DNA of 64,000 nt from Loripinus fragilis (taxonomy: Eukaryota > Mollusca > Bivalvia > Lucinida > Lucinidae), in NCBI GenBank assembly GCA_964019695.1, contig CAXHUL010000220.1, positions 94,507-158,506 on the forward strand, in the 5' to 3' direction. Shown here one piece after another: positions 1 through 13,225 of this stretch (within the stretch, counting starts at the first letter, position 1; each line of letters starts with the position of its first letter). Under the pieces are notes generated by a model that made no database searches, was not told the DNA's origin, and was given only the letters and a program-made list of their open reading frames with translations. The position numbers and the translations under genes were made by a program.

Positions 1-1183
1 CAGACACCGCTGACGGTGACACCCTGTGCTCTTAACTCTAACATGTTTGTCGTCTGCAGATTTTTTGTTCAAGAAAACCATCAGAGTGTGCATAGGGCTA
101 TTGCCATTGGACCATATGTCATGTACAGCTTGCAGACAACACTGACAGTAGGACTACTTGTTGCGGAACCATGCATAATGTACAGCTTGTAGACAACACT
201 GACAGTAGGACTACTTATTATGGGACCATGCATAATGTACAGCTTGTAGACATCACTGATCGTAGGACTACTTATTGTGGAACCATGCATAATGTACAGC
301 TTGTAGACAACACTGACCGTAGGATTACTTGTTGTGGAACCATGCATAATGTACAGCTTGTAGACAACACTGACCGTAGGACTACTTGTTGTGACCCATG
401 CATAATGTACAGCTTGTAGACAACACTGACAGTAGGACTACTTGTTGTGAACCATGCATAATGTACGGCTTGTAGACAACACTGACCATAGGACTACTTA
501 TTGTGGAACCATGCATAATGTAAGGCTTGTAGACATCACTTAAGGTAGGACTACTTGTTGCGGAACCATGCATAATGTACAGCTTGTAGACATCACTGAC
601 CGTTGGACTACTTGTTTCGGAACCATGCATAATGTACGGCTTGTAGACATCACTAAAGGTAGGACTACTTGTCACGGAACCATGCATAATGTACAGCTTG
701 TAGACATCACTGATGGTAGAGCTACTGTTGCCGAGCCATACATAATGTACAGGTCGCAGACATCACTGACCGTAAGACTACTTGTTGCGGATTCATGCAT
801 AATGTACGGCTTGTAGACATGACTAAAGGTAGTACTACTTGTTACAGAACTATGCATAATGTACAGCCTGTAGACATCATTGACCGTAGGACTACTTGTT
901 TCGGAACCATACATAATGTACAGCCTGTAGACATCACTGACCCTAGGACTACTTATTGTGGAACCATGCATAATGTACAGCCTGTAGACATCACTGACCG
1001 TAGGACTACTTATTGCGGAACCATGCATAATGCACAGCTTGTAGACATCACTAAAGGTAGGACTACTTGTTTCGGAACTATGCATAATGTATAGCTTGTA
1101 GGCTTCACTAAAGGTAGGACTACTTGTTGTAGAACCATGCATCATGTACAGCTTGTTGACATCACTGATGGTATGGCTACTGT

Positions 1184-1830
1184 TGTAGAACCATACATCA
1201 GCTTACAGACATCAATGACAGTATGTCTACTGTTGTAGAAGCATACACGGATTCAGCTTACATACATCAATCACAGTATGTCTACTGTTGTAGAAGCATA
1301 CACGAGGTTCAGCTTACAGACCTCAATCACAGTATGGCGACTGTTGTAGAAGCATACACGAGGTTCAGCTTACAGACATCAATCACAGTATGGCGACTGT
1401 TGTAGAACCATACACGAGGTTCAGCTTACAGACATCAATCACAGCATGGCGACTGTTGTAGAACCATACACGAGGTTCAGCTTACAGACATCAATCACAG
1501 CATGGCGGCTGTTGTAGAACCATACACGAGGTTCAGCTTACAGACATCAATCACAGTATGGCGACTGTTGTAGAACCATACACGAGGTTCAGCTTACAGA
1601 CATCAATGACAGTATGGCTACTGTTGTAGAACCATACAGGAGGTTCAGCTTACAGACATCAATCACAGCATGGCGACTGTTGTAGAACCATACACGAGGT
1701 TCAGCTTACAGACATCAATCACAGCATGGCGACTGTTGTAGAACCATACACGAGGTTCAGCTTACAGACATCAATCACAGTATGGCGACTGTTGTAGAAC
1801 CATACACGAGGTTCAGCTTACAGACATCAA
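1184..1830. repeat. 56-bp homogenised subarray inside copy 1
   Basis: About eleven near-identical 56-bp units containing TTCAGCTTACAGACATCAAT and CTGTTGTAGAACCATACACG. They differ from the neighbouring 57-bp units in sequence and in losing one base, so reading frames no longer stay open. The same subarray recurs at 3734-4380. Low divergence between units points to recent local homogenisation. Confidence 0.93.
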
Positions 1831-2550
1831 TGTTGTACTTGGACCCAAAATAACTAATATTACTGGGTCCGAGTGTTATAGAACCATACACGTGTTCTAG
1901 CTAGCAAATATTTTGGAGTAATACATATAAGTATGATGTATACAGAAATAAAAGATTTAAAAACGAAAAAAGAAAAAACACATACAAAAGAAAGACAACT
2001 CAGATTTGTCTTTTTTGTAAATATTGTACATATTATTCCCCTGTGTTGCCAACTCGTAATCAAGGCAGTGATAAAACTTATTTCATGCTCAACTCAACTG
2101 AGCATGAAATTTTATCGCTCTTAAAAACTGAAATACTGACAAATAAAGACGCTTCTTGCTTTCAAACTATTTTATCAAATGTTGCATTTATCCTCTGAGT
2201 ATTTATTATGCTAATGCATGTAAATGTTAAAATGTCAACATTTGTAACTGTTAAATTTTTAACATTTGTGAACATGGTAAATTTCATGCTAAGTTGAGTT
2301 GAACATGAAAAAAGTTTTATAAACCTTGGACCTGGGCGTTAGAACACTTGTGGCAAAATACGTTATATTCAGTAGCCACGCATTTTGTTACCCGCTAATG
2401 CACCCGGATATCATGTACAGTACCCACGCATTTTGTTACCCACACTTATCACTCGAGGCTGAGAACCTTTCTCTTCCCAAACCGAATCGCTCGAGCCCTT
2501 ACAATTAATAACAACCTCGGATACAATAAAAAAAAATAAAGTAATGCTTG
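1831..2550. repeat. Non-satellite spacer of the higher-order repeat
   Basis: AT-rich sequence with no 56/57-bp period, repeated at 4381-5100. It contains a hairpin at about 2070-2117 whose arms carry TTTCATGCTCA and TGAGCATGAAA, and a related half at about 2281-2312. The same CATGCTCA/TGAGCATGAAA hairpin family recurs at 31.7-32.8 kb, so the spacer probably derives from a dispersed element captured and amplified with the satellite. ORFs of 60-67 codons here show no recognisable domain. Confidence 0.85.
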
Positions 2551-5100
2551 CAGACACCGCTGACGGTGACACCCTGTGCTCTTAACTCTAACATGTTTGT
2601 CGTCTGCAGATTTTTTGTTCAAGAATACCATCAGAGTGTGCATAGGGCTATTGCCATTGGACCATATGTCATGTACAGCTTGCAGACAACACTGACAGTA
2701 GGACTACTTGTTGCGGAACCATGCATAATGTACAGCTTGTAGACAACACTGACAGTAGGACTACTTATTATGGGACCATGCATAATGTACAGCTTGTAGA
2801 CATCACTGATCGTAGGACTACTTATTGTGGAACCATGCATAATGTACAGCTTGTAGACAACACTGACCGTAGGATTACTTGTTGTGGAACCATGCATAAT
2901 GTACAGCTTGTAGACAACACTGACCGTAGGACTACTTGTTGTGACCCATGCATAATGTACAGCTTGTAGACAACACTGACAGTAGGACTACTTGTTGTGA
3001 ACCATGCATAATGTACGGCTTGTAGACAACACTGACCATAGGACTACTTATTGTGGAACCATGCATAATGTAAGGCTTGTAGACATCACTTAAGGTAGGA
3101 CTACTTGTTGCGGAACCATGCATAATGTACAGCTTGTAGACATCACTGACCGTTGGACTACTTGTTTTGGAACCATGCATAATGTACGGCTTGTAGACAT
3201 CACTAAAGGTAGGACTACTTGTCACGGAACCATGCATAATGTACAGCTTGTAGACATCACTGATGGTAGAGCTACTGTTGCCGAGCCATACATAATGTAC
3301 AGGTCGCAGACATCACTGACCGTAAGACTACTTGTTGCGGATTCATGCATAATGTACGGCTTGTAGACATGACTAAAGGTAGTACTACTTGTTACAGAAC
3401 TATGCATAATGTACAGCCTGTAGACATCATTGACCGTAGGACTACTTGTTTCGGAACCATACATAATGTACAGCCTGTAGACATCACTGACCCTAGGACT
3501 ACTTATTGTGGAACCATGCATAATGTACAGCCTGTAGACATCACTGACCGTAGGACTACTTATTGCGGAACCATGCATAATGCACAGCTTGTAGACATCA
3601 CTAAAGGTAGGACTACTTGTTTCGGAACTATGCATAATGTATAGCTTGTAGGCTTCACTAAAGGTAGGACTACTTGTTGTAGAACCATGCATCATGTACA
3701 GCTTGTTGACATCACTGATGGTATGGCTACTGTTGTAGAACCATACATCAGCTTACAGACATCAATGACAGTATGTCTACTGTTGTAGAAGCATACACGG
3801 ATTCAGCTTACATACATCAATCACAGTATGTCTACTGTTGTAGAAGCATACACGAGGTTCAGCTTACAGACCTCAATCACAGTATGGCGACTGTTGTAGA
3901 AGCATACACGAGGTTCAGCTTACAGACATCAATCACAGTATGGCGACTGTTGTAGAACCATACACGAGGTTCAGCTTACAGACATCAATCACAGCATGGC
4001 GACTGTTGTAGAACCATACACGAGGTTCAGCTTACAGACATCAATCACAGCATGGCGGCTGTTGTAGAACCATACACGAGGTTCAGCTTACAGACATCAA
4101 TCACAGTATGGCGACTGTTGTAGAACCATACACGAGGTTCAGCTTACAGACATCAATGACAGTATGGCTACTGTTGTAGAACCATACAGGAGGTTCAGCT
4201 TACAGACATCAATCACAGCATGGCGACTGTTGTAGAACCATACACGAGGTTCAGCTTACAGACATCAATCACAGCATGGCGACTGTTGTAGAACCATACA
4301 CGAGGTTCAGCTTACAGACATCAATCACAGTATGGCGACTGTTGTAGAACCATACACGAGGTTCAGCTTACAGACATCAATGTTGTACTTGGACCCAAAA
4401 TAACTAATATTACTGGGTCCGAGTGTTATAGAACCATACACGTGTTCTAGCTAGCAAATATTTTGGAGTAATACATATAAGTATGATGTATACAGAAATA
4501 AAAGATTTAAAAACGAAAAAAGAAAAAACACATACAAAAGAAAGACAACTCAGATTTGTCTTTTTTGTAAATATTGTACATATTATTCCCCTGTGTTGCC
4601 AACTCGTAATCAAGGCAGTGATAAAACTTATTTCATGCTCAACTCAACTGAGCATGAAATTTTATCGCTCTTAAAAACTGAAATACTGACAAATAAAGAC
4701 GCTTCTTGCTTTCAAACTATTTTATCAAATGTTGCATTTATCCTCTGAGTATTTATTATGCTAATGCATGTAAATGTTAAAATGTCAACATTTGTAACTG
4801 TTAAATTTTTAACATTTGTGAACATGGTAAATTTCATGCTAAGTTGAGTTGAACATGAAAAAAGTTTTATAAACCTTGGACCTGGGCGTTAGAACACTTG
4901 TGGCAAAATACGTTATATTCAGTAGCCACGCATTTTGTTACCCGCTAATGCACCCGGATATCATGTACAGTACCCACGCATTTTGTTACCCACACTTATC
5001 ACTCGAGGCTGAGAACCTTTCTCTTCCCAAACCGAATCGCTCGAGCCCTTACAATTAATAACAACCTCGGATACAATAAAAAAAAATAAAGTAATGCTTG
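2551..5100. repeat. Higher-order satellite repeat, copy 2 (2550 bp)
   Basis: Nearly identical tandem copy of 1-2550 with the same order: 57-bp array, 56-bp array (3734-4380), spacer (4381-5100). Such high identity over the spacer as well as the array means a very recent tandem duplication, or an assembly that has expanded a repeat. The sequence alone cannot tell these apart. Confidence 0.96.
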
Positions 5101-6240
5101 CAGACACCGCTGACGGTGACACCCTGTGCTCTTAACTCTAACATGTTTGTCGTCTGCAGATTTTTTGTTCAAGAATACCATCAGAGTGTGCATAGGGCTA
5201 TTGCCATTGGACCATATGTCATGTACAGCTTGTAGACAACACTGACCGTAGGACTACTTATTGTGGAACCATGAATAATGTACGGCTTGTAGACATCACT
5301 GATCGTAGGACTACTTATTGTGGAACCATGAATAATGTACGGCTTGTAGACATCACTGACCGTAGGACTACTTGTTGCGGAACCATGCATAATGTACGGC
5401 TTGTAGACATCACTTAAGGTAGGACTACTTGTCGCGGAACCATGCATAATGTACAGCTTGTAGACATCACTGATGGTAGAGCTACTGTTGCCGAGCCATA
5501 CATAATGTACAGGTTGCAGACATCACTTAAGGTAGGACTACTTGTTACAGAACCATGCATAATATACAGCCTTTGGACATAAATGACCGTAGGACTACTT
5601 GTTTCGGAACCATGCATAATGTACAGCTTGTAGACATCACTGACCGTAGGACCACTTGTTGCGGAACCATGCATAATGTACAGCTTGTAGACATCACTGA
5701 CCATATGATTACTTGTTGCGGAACCATGCATAATGTGCAGCTTGCAGACATCACTAAAGGTAGGACTACTTGTGGCGGAACCATGCATAATGTACAGCTT
5801 GTAGACATCACTAAAGGTAGAACTACTTGTTGCGGAACTATACATAATGTACAGCTTGTAGGCATCACTAAAGGTAGGACTACTTGTTGTAGAACCATGC
5901 ATCATGTACAGCTTGTTGACATCACTAATGGTAGGGCTACTGTTGCGGAACCGTATATAATGTACAGCTTATAGACATCACTGACCGTAGGACTACTTGT
6001 TGCGGAACCATGCATAATGTACAGCTTGTAGACATCACTAAATGTAGGACAACTTGTTGGGGAACTATACATAATGTACAGCTTGTAAACATCACTAAAG
6101 GTAGGACTACTTGTTGCGGAACCATGCATCATGTACAGCTTGTTGACATCACTGATGGTAGGGCTACTGTTGCGGAACCATATGATGTACAGCTTGTAGA
6201 CATAGCTGACCGTTGGACTACTTGTTGCTGAACCAAGCAT
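5101..6240. repeat. Truncated third higher-order copy leading into a diverged 57-bp array
   Basis: Bases 5101-5220 match the start of copies 1 and 2. After that the units are still mostly 57 bp but in a different order and with many substitutions, so the third copy is either truncated or joins an older part of the array. The period keeps frames open on both strands (up to 163 codons on the minus strand). I treat these ORFs as by-products. Confidence 0.9.
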
Positions 6241-9200
6241 AATGTACAGTTTGTTGACATCACTGATTTGTGGAACCCTACATAATGTACAGCTTGTAGA
6301 CGTCACTGGTGGTAGGGCTACAGTTGTGGAACCATGCATAATGTACAGTTTGTTGACATCCCTGACGGTTGGGCTGCTGTTGCGGAACCCTTCATCATGT
6401 GCAGATTGTAGACTTCACTGATGTCATGGCTACTGTTGTGGACCCTACATAAAGTACAGTTCGCATACATCACTGATGGTAGTCTGCTACTGTTGTGGAA
6501 ACATACATAATGTACATCTTATAGACATCACTGATGGTAGGGCTACTGTAGTGGAACCATACATAAAGTACAAATTGTAGACTTCACTGATGGTAGGGAT
6601 ACAGTTGTGGAACAAAGCATAATGTACAGCTTTAGACATAACTGATGGTAGGTCTACTGTTGCCGAACCATGCATAATGTACAGTTGTAGACATCACTGG
6701 TTTTAGGACTACTGCTACGGAACCATTCACAATCTGCAGCTTGTAGACATCCGTGACGGCAGGGCTACTGCTGCGGAACCATACATGAGTAGAGCTTGTA
6801 GACATTACTGATGGTAGGTCTACCTTTGCGGAACAATATATAACGTACGGCTTGTTTACATCACTGATGGTGTGTCTACTTAATATTACGGAAACATGCG
6901 TAATGTACAGCTTGTAGACATCACTTATGGTAGGGCTTCTATTGTGGAACCATGTGTAATGTCCAGCTTGCAGACATCACTTACGGTAGGGCTATTATTG
7001 TGGAACCATGCGTAATGTACAGCTTGTAGACATCACTTATGGTAGGGCTACTATTGTGGAACCATGCGTAATGTACAGCTTGTAGACATCACTTATGGTA
7101 GGGCTACTATTGTGGAACCATGCGTAATGTACAGCTTGTAGACATCACTTATGGTAGGGCTACTATTGTGGAACCATGCGTAATGTACAGCTTGTAGACA
7201 TCACTTATGGTAGGGCTACTATTGTGGAACCGGGCATAATGAAGAGCTAGTAGACATCACTAAAGGTAGGGCTACTGTTGTGGAACTATACATAATGTAC
7301 AGTTTGTAGACATCGCTTACGGTAGGGTTACTATTTTTGAACCATACATAATGTACAGCTTGTAGACAGCTCTGCCGATCGGGCTATTGTTGTGGAACCA
7401 TACATAATGTAAGTCTGTAGCTTGTAGACATCACTAACGGTAGTGCTTCTATTGTGGAACCAAACATAATGTACAGCTTGTAGACATCTCAGTCGATCGG
7501 GCTATTGTTGTGGAACCATACATGATGTAAGTCTGTAGCTTGTAGACATCACTAACGGTAGGGCTTCTATTGTGGAACCAAACATAATGTACAGTTTGTA
7601 CACATAACTTACGGTAGGGCTACTGTTTTTGAACCATACATAATGTACAGTTTGTACACATAACTTACGATAGGGCTAATATTGTGGAACCAAACATAAT
7701 GTACAGTTTGTACACATAACTTACGGTAGGACTACTTTTTGTGGAACTATACATAATGAACAGCTTGTAGACATCACTAAAGGTAGGGCCGCTGTTGTGA
7801 AACCATGCATAATGACATCACTTACGGTAGGGTTACTGTTTTGAACCGTACATAATGTACAGTTTTAGACATCACTAACGGTAGGGCTAATGTTGTGGGA
7901 CCATGTGTAACGTAGAGCTTGTAGACATCACTGATGGTAGGGTTACTTTTGTGGAAATAGTTTGTTGACATCGCTCATGGTATGGCTACTTTTGTGAAAC
8001 TATGCATAATATAAAGTTTGTTGACATCACTAATGGTAGTGCTTCTTTTGTTGAAGCATGCATATTGTACAGTTTGTAGACATCACTGATGGCAGGGCTA
8101 CTGTTGTGAAACCATGCAAAATGAATGAATACATGCAGTTTATAGACTTCACGGATGATAGCGCTATCGTTGTGAAACAATGCATAGTGTACAGTTTGTA
8201 GCCATCCTTGACGTTAGGCCTACTCTTCTGGAACCATACATGATGTACAGCTTGTATAAATCACTGATAGTAGGACTACTGTAGTGGAACCATGTATAAT
8301 GTACAGATCGTAGACATCACTAAAGGTATGGCTACTGTTTTGGAACAATGTAAAATGTACAGTTTGTAGCAATCACTGACGGTAGGACTACTGTTGTTGA
8401 ACCATACATAATGTACGGTTTGACGACATCACTGACGGCAGGGCTACTGTTGTGGAACCATACATAATGTACAGTTTTGTATGCATCACTGACAGTAGGG
8501 CTACGGTTGTGGACCCATATATAATGTAGAACTGGTCGACATCACTGATGGTAGGGCTACTATTGTGGAACCATACACAATGTAAAGTTTGTAGGCATCA
8601 CTGATGGTTGACCTACTGTTGTGGAATCATGCATAATGTATAGTTTGTATACATCACTGATATAGGGCTACTATTGTAGAAACGTGCATAATTTACAGTT
8701 TGTACACATCACTGACAGTCAGGCTACTGTTGGAGAACCATGCATAATACACAGTTTGGAGACATCACTGCATAGGGCTACAGTTGTGAAACCATGCATA
8801 ATGTACAATTTGTTGACATCACTGTCGGTATTGCTACTGTTGTCGAACCATACATAATGTACAGTTTGTTGACACCACGAACGGTAGGGCTACTGTTGTG
8901 AAACCGTACATGATGTACAGTTTGTAGCCCTCAGTGATGGTAGGGCTACTGTTGTGGAACCATACATAATTTACAGATTGTAAACATCATTTACGGTAGG
9001 ACTACTGTTGTGGAACAATACATAATGATACGCTTGTAGACATCACTGATAGTAGAGCTACTGAACATTGTAAAGCCATACATGGTGTACAGTTTGTAGC
9101 TCCACTGATGGTAAGGCTACTGTTCTGGAACCATACAAACTATACAGGTTGTAAACATCATTTACGGTAGGGCTACTGTTGTGGAACAATACATAATGAA

Positions 9201-10215
9201 ATTCTTGTAGACATCACTGTTGGCAGGGCTACAGTTGTAAAACCATATATGGTGTACAGCTTGTAGCCCTCACTGATGGTAGAGTTACTGTTGTGGAACC
9301 ATACATAATAAAACGATTATAGACATCACTGACGGTAAGGCTATGGTTATGGAACCATACATTATGTACAGTTTGCAGACATCACTGACGGTAGGGCTGC
9401 TATTATGGAACCGTACATAATGTACAGTTTGTAGACATCATTTACGGTAGGGCTGCTGGTGTAAAAAATTTCATAATGTACAGTATCTAGACATCACTGA
9501 CTGTAAGACTGTTTTTGTGAAACCATATATAATGTACAGATTGTAGACATCATTGACGGTAGGGCTGCTGTTGTGAAATAGTATGTAGACATCACTGAAG
9601 GTATGGCTACTGTTGCGGAACCATGCATAATGTACAGTTTGTTGACATCACGAACGGTAGGGCTACTGTTGTGGAACTATACTTAACGTACAGCATGTAG
9701 ACATCAGTGACCATAGAACTACAGTTGTGAAACCTTACGTGTTGAACATTTTGTAGACATCACTGGCGGTAGGGCTACCGTTGTGGACATTGTAGCCATC
9801 ACTAACGTTACGGCTACTGTTGTGGAACCATGCATTATGTTCAGTTTTTAGACATCACTGACGGTAGGGCTACTATTGTGTAACCATGCATAATGTACAG
9901 TCTGTAGACATCACTGACGATAGGGCTACTATTGTGTAACCATGCATACTGTATAGTTTGTAGCAATCACTGACGTTACGGCTACTGTTGTGGAACCATG
10001 CATTATGTTCAGTTTTTAGACATCACTGACGGTAGGGCTACTATTGTGTAACCATGCATAATGTACAGTCTGTAGACATCACGTACGATAGGGCTACTAT
10101 TGTGTAACCATGCATAATGTACAGTTTGTAGACATCACTGACGGTAGGGCTAATATTGTGTAATCATGCATACTGTATAGTTTGTAGCCCTCACTGATGG
10201 TAGGGCTACTGTTGT
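6241..10215. repeat. Older, diverged 56-bp satellite array
   Basis: Continuous degenerate units recognisable by CATAATGTACAG, TAGACATCACTGA, GGTAGGGCTACTGTTG and GGAACCAT. Most units are 56 bp, having one T fewer than the 57-bp form before GTTG. Units diverge strongly and some are truncated or partly duplicated (for example around 7490-7620 and 9770-10140). The array ends at about 10215, after a unit ending GGAACAATACATAAGG. Confidence 0.93.
6950..7230. repeat. Locally homogenised run of near-identical 56-bp units
   Basis: About five consecutive units containing ATGCGTAATGTACAGC and CACTTATGGTAGGGC are almost identical, in the middle of strongly diverged units. This is a local burst of unequal exchange or slippage inside the old array. 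Confidence 0.88.
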
Positions 10216-11802
10216 GGAACAATACATAAGGACCAAACACAGAACCGCCACATACAATGGGGGCAATGATAAACAATGAATCATCAACAACGCCTTAGAA
10301 TGGGCAGCAGCTTAAGCCACTGGGTGGCTTAAGTGCATTTTACTGGTACCAAATCTACGCCCTAGATTCTGTTGTTGTTGGTAACTCGCATGATGGCTTT
10401 CAAACTATTGCAATGTCTCATCACAGAGAAACAATCTAATCAAATTAACACACTATGATGGAACAAAGAAAATGGCTCACTACTCACAGATAGTCCGAGC
10501 TAAAGAAAACCTCAAGTTGAGCCACGGTGGGCCCAGCCAAAGACAAGAATCAGGCACCAATCAACTGATGAAAGCTAAAAATAATACGTCAGGGCCATCA
10601 TTGAGTCTGGGGCCTGCGCTTGCGGATCCAGACGGGAGAGGACCGGGGCCCCGGACACACCCCCCCTCCCTGGAAAATCAAAAGTTTTATGGGTTTCCAT
10701 AGGAATATGCACTGTCGCATGATATCCGTGTTAAATCCAACTGTTTTTATAACGCTTGAATATCTTTTTAACTGTGATGGAACCATGCATGGACCCCAAA
10801 AACTACTGGGAGAGCACAGACAGACAATGTCCCTAATAGGGTTTTTGGGGACGGATGCTGGCATCCGGACTCAATTTTAACACTTACAGTTTTTCAGTCA
10901 CGTCAATTTTTCACCCTTGCCAGGCCATACATTAAATATATGCTATACTCCTTGCAAATTTTTAGACATATAAGTTGCATGGTTTCAATATTAACAATTT
11001 AATTAGATGCATGATAAACAGTCGTATAGATCCTGATTAGTTTGTTCCTGAGAAGCCAACTGATCCGGATCTACAATGTTTTCCAGAACGTGGTATATCC
11101 GGATTCCGCAGGATAAAGGCTTAATACAAACCGAACAACTTTCTGGAAAATATTACGCGTAAAAAGTAGTTCATTTTTTGTTGTTTTATTATTGTTTTTT
11201 ATGCTTTGCAGTTTAGAAACTTCAATTTGGGTATCGAAGCAATGATTTATTGCCAATTGCTAATTCAAATACAAATATATTTAAAAAATAATACCTTGCG
11301 CAGTAATATAATAATGATAGGCATATCGTAAAAGACATGGTGGACTTGCCATTGTAGTCTGCTTTCATTGACAACAAACAAACAAGTCGGCGTGTTTTTT
11401 TACGCGGCTATGTATGTAAATAATATAACATTCATATGAATTAAGAATTATCTCAGTTGACCCCAGAAGGTCGCTTGGATATTGTGGATTAATAATCTTA
11501 CTTGCATGAGTTCATTTGAAGTTTTACTTTATGCCTATCCCGCCAAAACGATCACGTGATATATACATTTGCGAAAGGACGCTATCTGTTAGACTGGTCT
11601 CCCTTTAATAGTATTGCGTCTATTTATAGCATACACTCTGGCGCAGTATTGGAATTTTGAGTCCATCCGCGGTATTAAATAAAAGGGCATTTGCTACCGG
11701 GCCCGTCATGAGCCACTACCATGAGGCCTGCCGACGAAGCCTCGCACGAACCACAATCCGCGGATGACGGTTTCATTGACGGATTCAAGTGGCAGGGGGC
11801 GG
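10216..11802. other. Non-repetitive flank of the satellite, no convincing gene
   Basis: AT-rich sequence without a protein-like ORF that also has splice signals. It holds a perfect hairpin at 10311-10333 (10-bp arms CTTAAGCCAC, 3-base loop) and a GC-rich piece at 10610-10705 listed separately. Near 11712-11790 there is a short acidic reading frame on the plus strand, but it runs into a poly-C tract and has no support as an exon. Confidence 0.6.
10610..10705. repeat. One end of the GCGGATCCAGA inverted-repeat family
   Basis: The segment TGCGGATCCAGACGGG followed by GGGGCCCCGGACACACC and TGGAAAATCA resembles the left parts of copies at 13226, 53457 and 62988. Only one end is clear here. These GC-rich inserts stand out from the AT-rich surroundings. 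Confidence 0.6.
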
Positions 11803-11823
11803 GCGCCCCCCCCCCCCCCCCCT
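11803..11823. repeat. Poly-C tract
   Basis: A run of about 18-20 C preceded by GGGGGCGGGCG. Similar homopolymer runs occur at 15307, 48939, 51702 and 63199, several of them inside inverted-repeat elements. Confidence 0.9.
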
Positions 11824-12591
11824 AAAATCGCCAAATCAAAGTTTTTAATATGATTTTAGCACCACTATTGTTTTTTGTTGCTGATTGTTTTCAATTTTAA
11901 ATAGTCTGGGGTTTTTCTTGCATCTAAATTCAAAGGTGCCACATCGGCGGCGCCCTGCTAAACTGTAGCCCACCATATCTTTCGGTTCCGTTTTGAGAAT
12001 GACGTCTACTGGAGTCCTCGGATCAGAGCAGTCTGATCTGGGCCCGCAATGTTTGCAACAAGGACGTTTAATGGTCTAGCAGAGTACAGTATATAGGGAT
12101 TATGAATCTAAAAATTGGCTTATATGCCTTCTGCGCCCAGCAGATGTTAATGGATAGAAACACATGGCGATATGATTCTGTGCTATCTCCTCTTTTTCTT
12201 TTCTTTAATCTTATTAAAACAGTCGCTAAATTCATGCGGACTGAGTCAGTAAAATGTCCAGCGCATGCGGTAAGCCAGGCACGTGCATATTATGTCACTC
12301 AATTTACTTATAAGTCCGAAAAGCCCACTGATTTAAACTATTCGATAAGCCGGGTCTCCTATGTTCACTCGTCTCGGACTACCGATGAATCACTACACTT
12401 TTTCGTTCTTCCTTCAGAAAACCAAAACGCTTTCGCTCGCTCTGCCGACTTCGAATTCCAGTTTATATTGTATTCAAGAAATGAAACCGCTAGACATCTC
12501 GTGCGATCAGATTTTTTGCAAAGATATACACAAAACTTTGAAATACGTAGACGAGTTCCCAGAGTAAAAAATCAACAAACTGACGAAAATC

Positions 12592-12592
<1 letters not shown>
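11824..12592. other. No gene recognised
   Basis: The plus strand is open from 12102 to 12815 (237 codons), but the frame runs through the CA and TC microsatellites that follow and contains no recognisable domain. I regard it as chance. Confidence 0.5.

Positions 12593-12668
<76 letters not shown>
12593..12668. repeat. (CA)n microsatellite, 76 bp
   Basis: Uninterrupted AC dinucleotides. A TC tract begins 53 bases downstream. Confidence 0.98.
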
Positions 12669-12670
<2 letters not shown>

Positions 12671-12720
12671 CTACTTGTCGATCCGCCGATGCAATGTTTA
12701 CTTTGACGTGCCTGCACCAG

Positions 12721-12752
12721 TCTCTCTCTCTCTCTCACTCTCTCTCTCTCTC
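12721..12752. repeat. (TC)n microsatellite with one interruption
   Basis: TC dinucleotides with one CA interruption. Shortly downstream is GTTTGGATCCAGATCAG, a motif scattered through the window (20632, 22625, 30718, 56830). Confidence 0.95.
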
Positions 12753-13013
12753 CTTCTCCTAACATTTGCAAACACGGTTTGGATCCAGATCAGACCCGAA
12801 TGGTATTCTGGATAGAATGTTTCGTCAATTTAAAAATGTGTGCATGCGATAGAAGTACGCAAAGCGTTAATACTGTGGAATGTCCGACTTTGCCGTACAA
12901 AAGCCGATTTGGATTTTGGGTCCTCATCGGAAACTGATTGACTGACCCAAACATTGTGTTTCGATATTCTAAGAAAACAAGCCAAAACAAAAGATTCGTG
13001 TGCAAACACCGTG

Positions 13014-13016
<3 letters not shown>

Positions 13017-13069
<53 letters not shown>
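13017..13069. repeat. (TC)n microsatellite, 53 bp
   Basis: A pure TC tract, again followed closely by AGTTTGGATCCAGA. This is the same arrangement as at 12721, so the two sites may descend from one duplicated segment. Confidence 0.97.
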
Positions 13070-13075
<6 letters not shown>

Positions 13076-13225
13076 ACGACCTGCTATCAAAGTTCGCAAA
13101 TAGTTTGGATCCAGAAGATCGTCCGATGTGCCTGATCAGGGACAAACAAGCATACCAAGAGTTATAATCTAGTCCGACTTTGCGTCCGATGATCACGGAA
13201 CATTTCAGAAAAGTACCTTCTTTCA

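Larger units (their letters stand above)
1..2550. repeat. Higher-order satellite repeat, copy 1 (2550 bp)
   Basis: This block is repeated at an offset of exactly 2550 bases. It consists of about 1.1 kb of 57-bp units, about 0.65 kb of 56-bp units and a 720-bp spacer. Comparing it by eye with 2551-5100 I found only two base differences (near 75/2625 and 617/3167). The base unit carries the motifs CATGCATAATGTACAG, TTGTAGACATCACTGA and GGACTACTTGTTG. The window starts at the point where the repeat restarts, so further copies may lie to the left. Long ORFs on both strands here are products of the 57-bp (19-codon) period and are not annotated as genes. Confidence 0.96.

Noticed and set aside
81..6125. 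Many 60-163-codon ORFs on both strands with a repeated 19-residue peptide
   Set aside because: They arise from the 57-bp period of the satellite; both strands are open at once and stops appear whenever units shift to 56 bp.
1184..10215. Regular repeats that might suggest a CRISPR array
   Set aside because: There are no unique spacers between repeats, units are contiguous and diverged, and no cas genes are present. It is a eukaryotic satellite.
12102..12815. 237-codon ORF
   Set aside because: It runs through the CA and TC microsatellites and shows no domain or splice context.
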